The notes under the pieces are model-generated. The model saw only the letters and a list, made by a program, of their open reading frames with translations, was not told where the DNA came from and did no database searches. A stretch of 64,000 bases of DNA from Maribacter aquimaris. GTDB taxonomy: Bacteria; Bacteroidota; Bacteroidia; Flavobacteriales; Flavobacteriaceae. Numbering within the stretch: position 1 is the first letter of the stretch; each line of letters starts with the position of its first letter. The stretch covers positions 62,001-126,000 of the forward strand of contig NZ_JABTCF010000004.1 in NCBI RefSeq assembly GCF_014596745.1, read 5' to 3'. Shown in pieces: positions 54,092-63,572 of the stretch. The position numbers and the translations under genes were made by a program.

Positions 54092-55528
54092 TTAATACCC
54101 CGGGTTTTGATTAGTTGTAACATCTATTGCTCCATTGTAGTCGTATTCATTATTAGGTATAGGCCAAAGGTAACGGGCAGGATTTACTGTTAATCCCATA
54201 TTTTCTTCTATAGCCTGAGCTAACTTGCCTGTGCGTTTCAATTCTAAAGTGCGCTTGCCTTCATCCATTTGCTCATACATACCTTCTTTTAAAACAAGGT
54301 CGATAAAAGTATCTGCATTGTAATCACTTAAAACAAAGTCAACTGAAGAGGCAACTTTAGTTTCCTGCCCATAAGCCCGTCTATGGATCATGTTTAATTT
54401 TTCCATTCCATCGGCAGTTGGACCATTATTCAATCTACAGTCTGCTTCAGCGTAGAATAATAAAATATCTGAGAATTTATAAGCGGGATAATCATAACTT
54501 CCATTGTTGTTTACAACACCCGGGGTGATAAATTTTTTGAATAACATGGTTGTCAACCCAAAACCTATATCTGCATTATATAAATTAAAATTTTTCCGTA
54601 AATCGTTGTAATCCCATTCACTGATCACCTTCGTATTCACACTATCAGCATACAAAGCATATACTCCATTTGTCGCATTCCAATATGGACTAGGTGAGGA
54701 ATGTCGATAAGCAGCCATAGAATTTCCAGATTCTACACTATACTTGAAATAAAAAATCTCTTCTGGTGTAGTGATGACATCCGGTCCATAAATATTATAA
54801 TAATCATCTGATGTGTTTATTTCAAGCAAAGAATATTTACCCGAGTTGATTAGGTCAAGTGCCTTATCTCGGGCATCAGACCAACGTTCTAATTGTAGGT
54901 AAACATGGGCCAGCACGGCCTTTGCCGCATCCTGGTTTGCTCTTCCTCCAATATCCTGATTAAGAGGTAAATTAGACTCAGCATATTCCAGATCACTTAT
55001 AATAAATGCATAAACATCCTCCTCAGAACTCCTGGCAACATTCTCATCCAACATATTTTCAAAAGTCCTTAAGGGAATTGCTCCCCAAAGCCGAACCAAA
55101 TAGAAATAATCTAAAGCTCTTATAAATTTGGCTTCAGCAACAAATTGGGTTATTTCATCATCTGTAGCCTCCAATGAATTTGGTGCATTCTCAATAACCA
55201 AATTGGCATTACGAATTGACTGATACAAATTTACCCAACCAGCGCTTGTTCTGGACTGATTTGATCCGCTAAGCGGATCCTGCCAATCAGTGAAATTCGT
55301 TAAGGAAGCCCTTCCTACGGCATAATCAACCTCCGTTCCAAGGCTTAACCAAAAAACATTTTTGAAAGCATTCCAAACAGGAGCATATGCAGCAAATACA
55401 GTAGATTCTATTTCATCAGCAGTTCTATAAAAAGTCTCAGTCGCAACGGCCTTTGGTTCTTCCTCCAAAACATCGCTACATGCTGTTACTAATAACAAAG
55501 TTGATATTAAAAATATGATATTTTTCAT
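54092..55528 (-). CDS. SusD/RagB family glycan-binding lipoprotein (PUL-B)
   Basis: A 478-residue lipoprotein (LLLVTACSD, Cys17). SusD features: ETFYRTADEIESTVFAAYAP, FVAEAKFIRALDYFYLVRLW, PAYKFSDILLFYAEADCRLN and the terminal TNQNPGY. It is 20 bases after its SusC partner. Its sequence is clearly different from the PUL-A SusD, which suggests a different ligand. Confidence 0.95.
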   Translation of the reverse strand: MKNIIFLISTLLLVTACSDVLEEEPKAVATETFYRTADEIESTVFAAYAPVWNAFKNVFWLSLGTEVDYAVGRASLTNFTDWQDPLSGSNQSRTSAGWVNLYQSIRNANLVIENAPNSLEATDDEITQFVAEAKFIRALDYFYLVRLWGAIPLRTFENMLDENVARSSEEDVYAFIISDLEYAESNLPLNQDIGGRANQDAAKAVLAHVYLQLERWSDARDKALDLINSGKYSLLEINTSDDYYNIYGPDVITTPEEIFYFKYSVESGNSMAAYRHSSPSPYWNATNGVYALYADSVNTKVISEWDYNDLRKNFNLYNADIGFGLTTMLFKKFITPGVVNNNGSYDYPAYKFSDILLFYAEADCRLNNGPTADGMEKLNMIHRRAYGQETKVASSVDFVLSDYNADTFIDLVLKEGMYEQMDEGKRTLELKRTGKLAQAIEENMGLTVNPARYLWPIPNNEYDYNGAIDVTTNQNPGY

Positions 55529-55548
55529 TGTATTATTATTTTTATTTT

Positions 55549-58500
55549 TTAAAAGCCTAACTTCATTCCAACGGTTATACTCTTTGTAATAGGATGGGTA
55601 AAGTGGTCTACCCCCTGTGTAATTGAAGACCCACCACCTGCCGAGTTAACATCCGGGTCCCACCATGGATATTTAGTGATTGTTAGTAGATTTTGTCCAC
55701 TGACATATACCTGACCACGCTTTAACCATTTAATACTAAGATTGTCAACAGGTATGTTAAAGGCTATTTCAATATTTTTCAACCGCGTGTACGAACCATC
55801 ATTAACAAAACGGTCTGAAATCTTAAGTCCGTTCGTAGATGCTTCTGATATTTTAGGATATTTTGCATTGGGGGTATCTTCTGTCCAATGGTCATAGAGC
55901 ACCTCACTCAACATATTGAACCCAATCCCATAATCATAGTCGTGAGATATTGTACTGATATTAAAAATATCATTCCCTTGTGATCCTTGAATAAACCAAC
56001 TGAGCTCAAAATTTTTATACTTCATTGTAGAATTAAAGCCATAAATAAAATCAGGATTGGGATTCCCTACAATAGCTTTATCTTCCGAAGTTATATTCCC
56101 GCTATTATCATTATCTTTGTATTTTATAAGTCCCTGTTCATCATAACCATCTTCCTGATAGGCATAAAACACGCCCAATGGTTCACCTTCCCTAAGAAGA
56201 TTTACATAGTCGTTTACGATTGACAACCCGAAACTACCTCCTGTAATATCCTGCCCGTCATAAAGTTCTACTACTTTATTACGGTTAAAGGAAATATTGG
56301 CTGAAACATCCCATTTAAAGTCACTGTCAGCTATATTGGCGTCTAAAAGCAACTCTAATCCTTTATTTTGTATCTTTCCAACATTTCTTAAAGAACTACT
56401 ATAACCGGTTGAACTAGGTAATCGCACCGGATTTAACAGGTCACGAGTGTTTTTAACATAATAGTCAGCTGTAAAATTAAGCCTGTTTTCAAATAAGCCT
56501 ATATCCAATCCAATATCAGACTGGGCAGTTGTTTCCCACCTCAAATCTCCGGGAAAGGATGATGATGGGGCAAAATATGTGTAACGGTTATCACCAAATA
56601 CTAACTTTCCTGATGACAACATACTAAGAGTACTATAGGGACTGATAGCGGTGCTACCTGTTTCTCCATAACCCAGTTTTAATTTCAAATTGGAAATTAA
56701 GTCAATATTTTTCATAAAACCCTCTTCGGAAACACGCCATGCTAAAGCCCCAGAAGGGAAATATCCCCATTTATTACCTTCACTATACCGGGAAGAACCA
56801 TCAGCACGGAAACTGACGGTTGCCAAATATTTACTCTTATAGGAATAATTTAAGCGCCCCAAATAGGATAATAAATTCCATTTTGTATAAGAAGATGTTG
56901 GCGTATTGATTGTGTTTGCTGCTGCAATATCGTATGTTTCATAATCATTACTAAGAAACCCGTTTCCTGAAGCCCCAAGTGATGTTATGGTATTTTCCTG
57001 ATAGGTAACCCCACCCATAGCAGTAAAATTATGGATAGAGTTGAATATTTTATTATAGGTAACAATATTGTCACTATTTAAACTTAAATTTTGGACCGTG
57101 TTTATTGTTGCCTCGCCTGGATTTGAATTTAGACCATCGTAGCCAACAGTTGAGATATAATAATCCTTACGGCTATCGCTATTCATAACATTCCCCGATA
57201 TTTTAATTGAAAGGTCATCTATTGGTTTGAAAGTGGCGGCCAAATTTGCAATTATATTATTTGATCGATATTTATCAGTGCGTTCATTAACAAACAGTAA
57301 AGGATTACTAATAGAAAAAGTAAACGGATATGCAGTCCCTAGATTTCTATAACCATTATCATTATAAGGAGAAAGTGTTGGTGGTGCTGCAATTATTGAA
57401 CTAAAAAGAGCAGTACCTTTTTGTCCTCCATTAAGGTCTTCACTCAGGTCGTCCTTATCTATTCGTGTTAATATTGCATTAAATAACAGATTTATTCTTT
57501 TGCTTATATTATGGTTCACATTGGCTCTTAAAGAAATCCTCTTAAATCCATCTATATTTTTCACAATTGATTTTTGATCGAAATAGCTTCCGCCAATTGA
57601 AAACTGTGTTTTTTCTGTTCCTCCACTTACAGTTATAGAACGATTTTGGAGCGGAGCTGATCGAAACATTAAATCCTGGTAATCAACTCCCGCCCCTGTA
57701 TTGATTTCAGCTTGTGAAAAGTATTCTGCCCCATAATCGTTGAGTTGTTGGATATTCATCAATTGCATATATTCCGTTGGGTTTAATAAATCCAGTTTTT
57801 TTCTAACGGACTGCATAGTGTAACTTTCTTCATAATCGACCTTAGTAGTTCCTTCTTTTCCTCGTTTGGTCGTTACAATAATTACTCCATTGGCCCCTCT
57901 GGAACCATAAATAGCAGTTGCGGAAGCGTCTTTTAATACATCAAGGCTTTCTATGTCAGAAACATTCAATAAAGTTTGGTCACCAGGGAAACCATCTATA
58001 ATCCAAAGCGGATTATTATCACCTCTGATTGAATTGGTGCCCCGTATTCGTATTTGCATGGCAGCTCCAGGGTCCCCGCTATTTTGGATTATATGTACAC
58101 CAGATACACGTCCCTGCAAAGCCTGAGTAGCTGATGCATTTGAAAAAGAATTAATAACATCGCCTTTCACAGAAGCGATTGACCCTGTCAGATCGCTTTT
58201 TTTAGCTGTACCATAGCCAATTAGCACAACCTCATCCAAGCTTGCTGCACTTTCCGACAGGGTTAGATTTAAATTGGTTTGACCATTAACCATTACTTCC
58301 TTAGTAGCGAACCCTATATAGGAAACAATTAGGGAAGCTTGTTTATTGATCACGTTGATTGAGAAATTACCATCAAAATCGGCCGTCACCCCGTTTGTGG
58401 TTCCCTTTTCCACAATATTGGCCCCGGATAATGGAGTCCCGTCTTCATCGGTCACAGAACCAGAAATCGCAGTATTCTGAGCTGTGGCATTTGCACTGAG

Positions 58501-58584
58501 AAATGCAAAAATTAGAATAGGAAGTGCCCTTCGTAGCAAACCTAAAACGCATTTCTTAACATTAAATTGATTTGTGTTCTTCAT
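55549..58584 (-). CDS. SusC/RagA TonB-dependent glycan importer without STN domain (PUL-B)
   Basis: A 1011-residue outer-membrane protein: signal peptide, carboxypeptidase-D regulatory-like module (VTDEDGTPLSGANIVEKGTT), plug (VLIGYGTAKKSDLTGSIASV, RIRGTNSIRGDNNPLWIIDG), and a barrel ending in SITVGMKLGF. There is no STN domain, so it cannot signal to FecR. This fits control by the divergent GntR-type regulator instead. The regulatory-like modules of the two SusC proteins share almost the same VEKGTTNGVTADFDGNF stretch. Confidence 0.96.
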   Translation of the reverse strand: MKNTNQFNVKKCVLGLLRRALPILIFAFLSANATAQNTAISGSVTDEDGTPLSGANIVEKGTTNGVTADFDGNFSINVINKQASLIVSYIGFATKEVMVNGQTNLNLTLSESAASLDEVVLIGYGTAKKSDLTGSIASVKGDVINSFSNASATQALQGRVSGVHIIQNSGDPGAAMQIRIRGTNSIRGDNNPLWIIDGFPGDQTLLNVSDIESLDVLKDASATAIYGSRGANGVIIVTTKRGKEGTTKVDYEESYTMQSVRKKLDLLNPTEYMQLMNIQQLNDYGAEYFSQAEINTGAGVDYQDLMFRSAPLQNRSITVSGGTEKTQFSIGGSYFDQKSIVKNIDGFKRISLRANVNHNISKRINLLFNAILTRIDKDDLSEDLNGGQKGTALFSSIIAAPPTLSPYNDNGYRNLGTAYPFTFSISNPLLFVNERTDKYRSNNIIANLAATFKPIDDLSIKISGNVMNSDSRKDYYISTVGYDGLNSNPGEATINTVQNLSLNSDNIVTYNKIFNSIHNFTAMGGVTYQENTITSLGASGNGFLSNDYETYDIAAANTINTPTSSYTKWNLLSYLGRLNYSYKSKYLATVSFRADGSSRYSEGNKWGYFPSGALAWRVSEEGFMKNIDLISNLKLKLGYGETGSTAISPYSTLSMLSSGKLVFGDNRYTYFAPSSSFPGDLRWETTAQSDIGLDIGLFENRLNFTADYYVKNTRDLLNPVRLPSSTGYSSSLRNVGKIQNKGLELLLDANIADSDFKWDVSANISFNRNKVVELYDGQDITGGSFGLSIVNDYVNLLREGEPLGVFYAYQEDGYDEQGLIKYKDNDNSGNITSEDKAIVGNPNPDFIYGFNSTMKYKNFELSWFIQGSQGNDIFNISTISHDYDYGIGFNMLSEVLYDHWTEDTPNAKYPKISEASTNGLKISDRFVNDGSYTRLKNIEIAFNIPVDNLSIKWLKRGQVYVSGQNLLTITKYPWWDPDVNSAGGGSSITQGVDHFTHPITKSITVGMKLGF

Positions 58585-58600
58585 AGTTGTTAAATTAGGT

Positions 58601-58616
58601 GTGGTGTGGTGTTGTT
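58601..58616 (+). promoter_or_regulatory. GT-rich element near SusC start (possible regulator site)
   Basis: gtggtgt is joined directly to ggtgttgtt, 17 bases upstream of the SusC start codon. The same blocks, spaced by 5 bases, recur 72 bases upstream of the GntR gene. A shared element at both ends of a divergent region is what an autoregulating repressor would need, but GntR sites are usually palindromic and these are not. Confidence 0.35.
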
Positions 58617-58621
58617 TTATA

Positions 58622-58629
58622 CAAACATA
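58622..58629 (-). promoter_or_regulatory. Possible -7 box of the SusC (PUL-B) promoter
   Basis: On the minus strand the sequence is TATGTTTG, a match to the Bacteroidota -7 consensus TAnnTTTG, 38 bases upstream of the SusC ATG. I do not see a good -33 TTTG at the usual distance, so the call is weak. If right, the GT-rich element would overlap the transcription start. Confidence 0.35.
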
Positions 58630-59193
58630 TATAAATAATTTTACTTTTAATATATTTTGTTGCTTTTTTTTTGTTATATCAACTATTTATCTGGGTACAA
58701 TTGCAGTATTCACAATAGATTATATAAGCTTAGGTTGCCATCCCCCATACTATTAAGGAAATAATTATGTATTCATAGGGCTTGGGAAATAGGGTAAGTT
58801 ACGGTATTGATACTACTCAACTCATTATACAATATATCATAGTTTCTCTTCCATTTATCCTGATTTTTAATCAACCTTCCCAAAAATGGGATAAAAATAT
58901 ATACGACTTAGATGAACTCTTTTTTTACAGCAACATTTATCGTTTTTTAGTTCCCAGCAGAATTAGGCTTCCATAGTCCATATTGACCGTTTTGTTAGGA
59001 TTCCCAGCATACTAATAATGGGGAACATTGTATATAGGACCTGAGGATTTATTAAAAAGGCGATAATTATATACGGCATGAAACTTTAAACCAAATTTCA
59101 ATTGAAAAACTTTTAATACCTTCTTTCCTTTCCATTTTAAAAATTTTACAAGAACTTTGCCCTAATAAATTTAATGTGACACGAACATATTCA

Positions 59194-59214
59194 GTGGTGT
59201 AGTGGGGTGTTGTT
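59194..59214 (+). promoter_or_regulatory. GT-rich element near the GntR gene
   Basis: Second copy of the gtggtgt/ggtgttgtt blocks, with 5 extra bases between them, 72 bases before the GntR ATG. Confidence 0.35.
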
Positions 59215-59286
59215 ACATCGTTTTAGGGTAATAAATGAACCTTAATTGATTTAAAAATAACACCATGTTAATTTGCCTATATTTAT

Positions 59287-60318
59287 ATGAAAACTAAAAT
59301 AGAAATTGATTTAAATTCCAAAAAACCTATTTATAAGCAATTGGTAAAGAATATCCAATACTTAATAGAGGTTGGAATTTTACAAAAAGGTGATTATGTT
59401 CCGTCCTTAAATGATTTATCTTCAGAGTTAAATATTTCTAAAGAAACAGTAAAAAAAGCATATTCAATTTTAAGACAGAAAAATTTCCTGGAATCAACTC
59501 AAGGAAAAGGTTATTATATATCTTTTGATGATAATCATAAAATAAAAATATTATTGATATTGGATAGATTAGGTACCTATAAACAGACTATGTTCAACTC
59601 ATTTTCTGACAAATTAGGTACTAACGTCCAAATAACCATACGACTACACAATCAGGATATTACTTTTTTTGAAAATTTTCTTGAGGATAGTTTAGACCTC
59701 TATGACTATTACGTAATCACCTCTCATTTTCCTCTAATCCCAGATATTCAACAACGAGCACTCAATGCCTTAAAAAAAGTTCCCAATAGAAAATTGATAC
59801 TGCTTGACCACAACTTGTCTAAACTACAGGGAAATTTCGGCTCTATTTATCAAGATTACGAACAGGATATTTATGACGGTCTCGAACAGGGGCTTGATTC
59901 CTTGAGGAAATTTCAGAAATTGAATATAATCTCAATGCCGGGAAGTCTATATGCTCCCTATCTCCACAACGGCATAAAAGCATTTTGTTCGGATTATGAT
60001 ATAAAGTACGAGTTCCACCGTGAGGTCGATCCAGAAAAGATCAATAAAAATGAAGTTTTTCTAATTCTAAACGGTCAATTGGACAACGAACTTATTGAAC
60101 TTGTTGAGGCTGCAAGGTCCAAAGGGTTTGGTATAGGCAATGAAATCGGTATTGTCTCCTACAACGAGTCGCCACTCAACAAAATCATCCTGAACGGACT
60201 AACAGTACTTTCTACAGATTTTGAACAGATGGGTGAACTTGCTGCTCAAATGATACTAAATAAATCGTTCGCAAAAATAAAATGTGATTTTCGGCTAATC
60301 AAAAGAAATAGCTTCTAA
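59287..60318 (+). CDS. GntR-type transcriptional regulator with sugar-binding (LacI-like) effector domain
   Basis: A 343-residue protein. Residues 1-78 form a GntR winged helix (KPIYKQLVKNIQYLIEVGIL, YVPSLNDLSSELNISKETVK, FLESTQGKGYYI). Residues 85-343 resemble a periplasmic-binding-protein/LacI effector domain (YDYYVITSHFPLIPD, GLEQGLDSLRKFQ, IVSYNESPLNKIILNG, FEQMGELAAQMILNK). This is the layout of FucR-like regulators of L-fucose use in Bacteroidota, so fucose or a derived sugar is a plausible effector. It is divergent from the PUL-B SusC and probably represses that locus. The HAD gene follows after 21 bases. Confidence 0.85.
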   Translation: MKTKIEIDLNSKKPIYKQLVKNIQYLIEVGILQKGDYVPSLNDLSSELNISKETVKKAYSILRQKNFLESTQGKGYYISFDDNHKIKILLILDRLGTYKQTMFNSFSDKLGTNVQITIRLHNQDITFFENFLEDSLDLYDYYVITSHFPLIPDIQQRALNALKKVPNRKLILLDHNLSKLQGNFGSIYQDYEQDIYDGLEQGLDSLRKFQKLNIISMPGSLYAPYLHNGIKAFCSDYDIKYEFHREVDPEKINKNEVFLILNGQLDNELIELVEAARSKGFGIGNEIGIVSYNESPLNKIILNGLTVLSTDFEQMGELAAQMILNKSFAKIKCDFRLIKRNSF

Positions 60319-60339
60319 TTTATAGTAAATACCCTCTTA

Positions 60340-61026
60340 ATGTATATCATATTTGATTTAGATGACACTCTGGTAGATAGTGAACAAGGCCATATAAAAG
60401 CAATCAACCTTATTTATCAGGATTTCTTCCCAAACGTGCAACCGACATTTGATATTAGTAGTATTTGGCTCAATATTACCAATCATTTTTTGGAATTATA
60501 TTTTAAAGACGAACTATCACTAGAACAACAAAGAGTCGCAAGAATACAAAAATTTTGGGAAATTTGTGGATCCGAATTAAATAGGCGATCTGCTAAGGAA
60601 GTTTATGAAAAGTATGACAATTATTTTTTGAATTCGTGCCATAATTTTAACGACACCATTAAAACTTTACAACAATTATCAAAATTTGAATTATTGATTA
60701 TTTCAAACGGGAGTTATGCCGATCAAATCTATAAATTAAAGAACAATAACCTTTTAAAATACTTTAAACAAATCTTTATTTCCGATAAGGTAGGATTTTC
60801 AAAACCGGACAAAAGAATATTCCAATATGCAGCTAATGAATTAAACACAAGTATGTCAAATTGCCTCTATATTGGTAATTCATACAAATTAGATTATATC
60901 GGTGCCCGAGATGCCGGAATGAAGGCTATTTGGTTGGATAGAAACAGTACCGGTTATGATATTGTAAATAACAAAATCAGCTCATTGGAACAATTGACCG
61001 AACATCCAATATTACAATCCAGTTGA
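60340..61026 (+). CDS. HAD-superfamily phosphatase
   Basis: A 228-residue cytoplasmic protein with all HAD motifs: IIFDLDDTLVD (Asp6, Asp8), LLIISNGSYAD, the Lys in GFSKPDKRIFQ, and YIGNSYKLDYIGARDAG. The helical cap after motif I (subclass I) is like that of YjjG/phosphoglycolate-type enzymes. It is co-directional with the GntR gene and likely co-transcribed. It may dephosphorylate a sugar phosphate or serve as a housekeeping enzyme; context does not decide. Confidence 0.82.
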   Translation: MYIIFDLDDTLVDSEQGHIKAINLIYQDFFPNVQPTFDISSIWLNITNHFLELYFKDELSLEQQRVARIQKFWEICGSELNRRSAKEVYEKYDNYFLNSCHNFNDTIKTLQQLSKFELLIISNGSYADQIYKLKNNNLLKYFKQIFISDKVGFSKPDKRIFQYAANELNTSMSNCLYIGNSYKLDYIGARDAGMKAIWLDRNSTGYDIVNNKISSLEQLTEHPILQSS

Positions 61027-61655
61027 ACTTCACTCTATTAAAACCTTGTACTCTTAACTGAATATTGCTCTATATAATGCAATAATTAAGTCAAGTGTGA
61101 AGTGTTTAAGCAATAAAATACGATGAGTTATCAATCCGAATGTGATCGCCCCTCTTTCGTTTGAACAGTGAATCATAAACGGTTATTTCACTTGTTGGTG
61201 AAGTTAGTAATCTTAACTATACGTAAACCTTGGGACAAGTACAATTTCTGGGTATTTGGATATTCATGCAAATAATTGGGTCAATCTTGATCGGAAGAAT
61301 CCTGTAATTCTAACGTCTCTGAATTGTGCTCTGAAAGCCTTAACCTTGGCATTAGATATTCCGGACGAAGCGTTGGTGTCTTAAAGCTCTTTTTCTACAT
61401 AGACTTCCAGTTCTCCTAGTATTCCATATATTGAATGAATTCCGATTTTATCCTCAATTTGTCTACGTTTCGTATGCCACGGTTTTGTCGAAACTTTGGC
61501 TAGAATGGGCAATATACAATTCACCTCCAATTCCACAACTGGATAATTGACATCCGTTTTAGAAAGATGGAACAGAACAGTATATCCCCATTTCCTACTA
61601 GCAACTATCTTAAAGAATTTGCAGAAGTATAATTTCGAGTAACAATATAATCTGT
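61027..61655. other. 629-bp gap with transposase remnant
   Basis: No intact gene. The minus strand shows the C-terminal end of a transposase (61264-61377). Upstream of that remnant, a minus-strand frame reads KIVASRKWGYTVLFHLSKTD and VELEVNCILPILAKV and stops at 61378. It has no start codon and I do not recognise it. It may be another decayed fragment. Confidence 0.5.
61264..61377 (-). pseudogene. C-terminal remnant of an ISL3/ISAon1-like transposase
   Basis: The 37-codon frame reads ISNAKVKAFRAQFRDVRITG, then FFRSRLTQLFA and a stop. The pattern SFNAKIKAFRAQFRGVRNxxFFLFRLTKLFA is the usual C-terminus of DDE transposases of the ISL3-like group in Bacteroidota. A stop codon lies right before it (61378), and no other part of the gene or inverted repeats are seen. 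It is a dead insertion-sequence trace next to block C. Confidence 0.55.
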
Positions 61656-63563
61656 TTATTTTTTCCTGATTATCATGGCAAGGCCAGAGTCTTTTTTTAA
61701 TTTTTTATTAAATATAAATTTCTTGTCTATCTCTAATTTTTCAATAGAAACCGTATTGCTATTCAACTCCTTAGTACCTTGTGAATAAATGGTTGCCACG
61801 TATTTACTGTTATTATCCAAAAAATCAAAATTCAAATTCAAACTACGCTCCTGATTAGCTGCAAGACTTCCCAAAAACCATGTTTCTCCTTTTTTTCTAA
61901 CCACGGTAGCATAGTTTTCCATATGACTTTCCAACACTTTGGTTTCATCCCAGACTACTGGCAAATGATCAAAAAATTCGAAACCGTTTTCCTCTTTTAA
62001 TATTATGTCATTATCCCCGGCGCCACCCACCTTATGAGGTGAATTTGGGGGTCTATCATACCAATAAAGAAATTGCCATGGACTATATAACATTATGGAT
62101 TTGGCCATTTGGGCTGTTTTTCCTCCCATTTTTTCGGATACCCTTGAGGCCAGATAGCAATTAGTGTTGTCCCCAGCTCCAGCGAGCATTCGTGTGAAAA
62201 GTGTAGTGATACTCTGAGAAACACTTGGACTTTCCTCATCTCCCCTAATTCCCTCCTGTGTTATTAAATTAGGATACGTTCTCGAAAATCCAGTAGGCCT
62301 GTATTCATCGTGAATATCCACCATTAGATGATGTTTTGCTGCTTTGCGGACAGCTTCGTGTAACCAAATAGTCGATTCTTGAGAGCCTACATTTACAAAA
62401 CCATATTTTACACCCGCTATTCCCCAAGATTCATAAAGGGAAAGTGCCTCATCCAACTGCTTTGACATGGCCCTTTGATTAATGTAAAGTAGAATGCCTA
62501 TACCTCTTTCTTTTCCATAAGCAATAACTTTATGCAAATCCAATGGTCCAGGAGATCGTTTTGGATCTACAGTAATGGTTGTGGCATCTTCAGAGTCTTC
62601 ATATTCATGTCCGTACCATCCTGCATCAAATTCTACATATTGCAAATTGTGTTTTACAGCAAAATCTACGCAAGCTAGGCCACCTTTTGTGGTTAGTGTT
62701 ACCTCCCGAATAACCTTACCTGGCCGAATCCATGAAATATCTTCCAGTTTGTTGGGTTTGTTCAAATTTTCAAGCAAGTAATTGTTTTCCAATAATTGCC
62801 CCGGGCTATTACCAACGATTACATAACGCCAAGGAGAAACATAGCCCGCTTTTTTCAGATTTACTTCCCCTTCCAAATCTATGAGCAAGGTATTTGTCCT
62901 TTGTGGGTCTTTCTTTAATTTTGCCCTTGCATACTCAACCAATCCAGCTTCACCTATGGCTAAATAACTTGAATCGCTCTTTTTTATGACCAATGGTCTT
63001 TCAACTGTATTGCTTATATTGTTGATGTTGGTTTTGGTATATAGTCCTTGCACATTACTAGTAACCCAAGCGCTGTAATCATTATCAAAACTAAATGATG
63101 TGGTTTCTTTGCTTAAATTTATATTTTCAAAATTTTTGGCATTAAAAAGATATCTAAAGGCGATACCTTCGTCATAAACCCTACAAATTACCTTAATCTC
63201 TTTTCCTGTACCCTGCTCGCTGATTATTGGAATTATTATTTGATTGTAAGAATCTTTAATTTCTTTTCTTTCACCATAAACGGGTTTCCAATCATTATTT
63301 TCTGATGAAAATTCTATCTTCCCTATGTTGTAGTCTTTGCCAAAGACAGTTGTATCCTTAATTATGGTATCCAGTTCTATTTTAACCATAATTTCTTCTT
63401 TTTTGGATATTAATAAGCTCAAATCGGGGCCTTCCTTTTCAACTTTAAGGGATAAATTTCCCGATGGACCTTCAACGAAAACCACATCCCCTTTATTCGT
63501 GTTACAGGAGAACATATTCATTATAATGACCAGTTGCAAGACATAGAATATACTTTTTCTCAT
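61656..63563 (-). CDS. GH97 glycoside hydrolase lipoprotein
   Basis: A 635-residue lipoprotein (MNMFSCNT, Cys20). GH97 has three parts: an N-terminal beta-sandwich (EGPSGNLSLKVEKEGPDLSL, VICRVYDEGIAFRY), a catalytic barrel (YVEFDAGWYGHEYEDSED, VDIHDEYRPTGFSRTYPN, ITQEGIRGDEE) and a C-terminal beta-domain. The position of the nucleophile Asp of retaining members is Gly388 here (GVKYGFVNVG), while Glu420 and Glu437 are present. This suggests the inverting subgroup (SusB-like), tentatively. It acts on alpha-glucosides or alpha-galactosides. It lies 9 bases after the GH2-type gene and forms block C with it. Confidence 0.88.
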   Translation of the reverse strand: MRKSIFYVLQLVIIMNMFSCNTNKGDVVFVEGPSGNLSLKVEKEGPDLSLLISKKEEIMVKIELDTIIKDTTVFGKDYNIGKIEFSSENNDWKPVYGERKEIKDSYNQIIIPIISEQGTGKEIKVICRVYDEGIAFRYLFNAKNFENINLSKETTSFSFDNDYSAWVTSNVQGLYTKTNINNISNTVERPLVIKKSDSSYLAIGEAGLVEYARAKLKKDPQRTNTLLIDLEGEVNLKKAGYVSPWRYVIVGNSPGQLLENNYLLENLNKPNKLEDISWIRPGKVIREVTLTTKGGLACVDFAVKHNLQYVEFDAGWYGHEYEDSEDATTITVDPKRSPGPLDLHKVIAYGKERGIGILLYINQRAMSKQLDEALSLYESWGIAGVKYGFVNVGSQESTIWLHEAVRKAAKHHLMVDIHDEYRPTGFSRTYPNLITQEGIRGDEESPSVSQSITTLFTRMLAGAGDNTNCYLASRVSEKMGGKTAQMAKSIMLYSPWQFLYWYDRPPNSPHKVGGAGDNDIILKEENGFEFFDHLPVVWDETKVLESHMENYATVVRKKGETWFLGSLAANQERSLNLNFDFLDNNSKYVATIYSQGTKELNSNTVSIEKLEIDKKFIFNKKLKKDSGLAMIIRKK

Positions 63564-63572
63564 TAGATTTAA

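Larger units (their letters stand above)
58585..59286. other. Divergent regulatory region between SusC (PUL-B) and the GntR gene
   Basis: This 702-bp AT-rich region has no convincing ORF. It must hold the promoters of both divergent transcripts. Near each end lies a GT-rich element made of the same two blocks, gtggtgt and ggtgttgtt (58601-58616 and 59194-59214). The middle shows nothing else that I can name. Confidence 0.6.
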
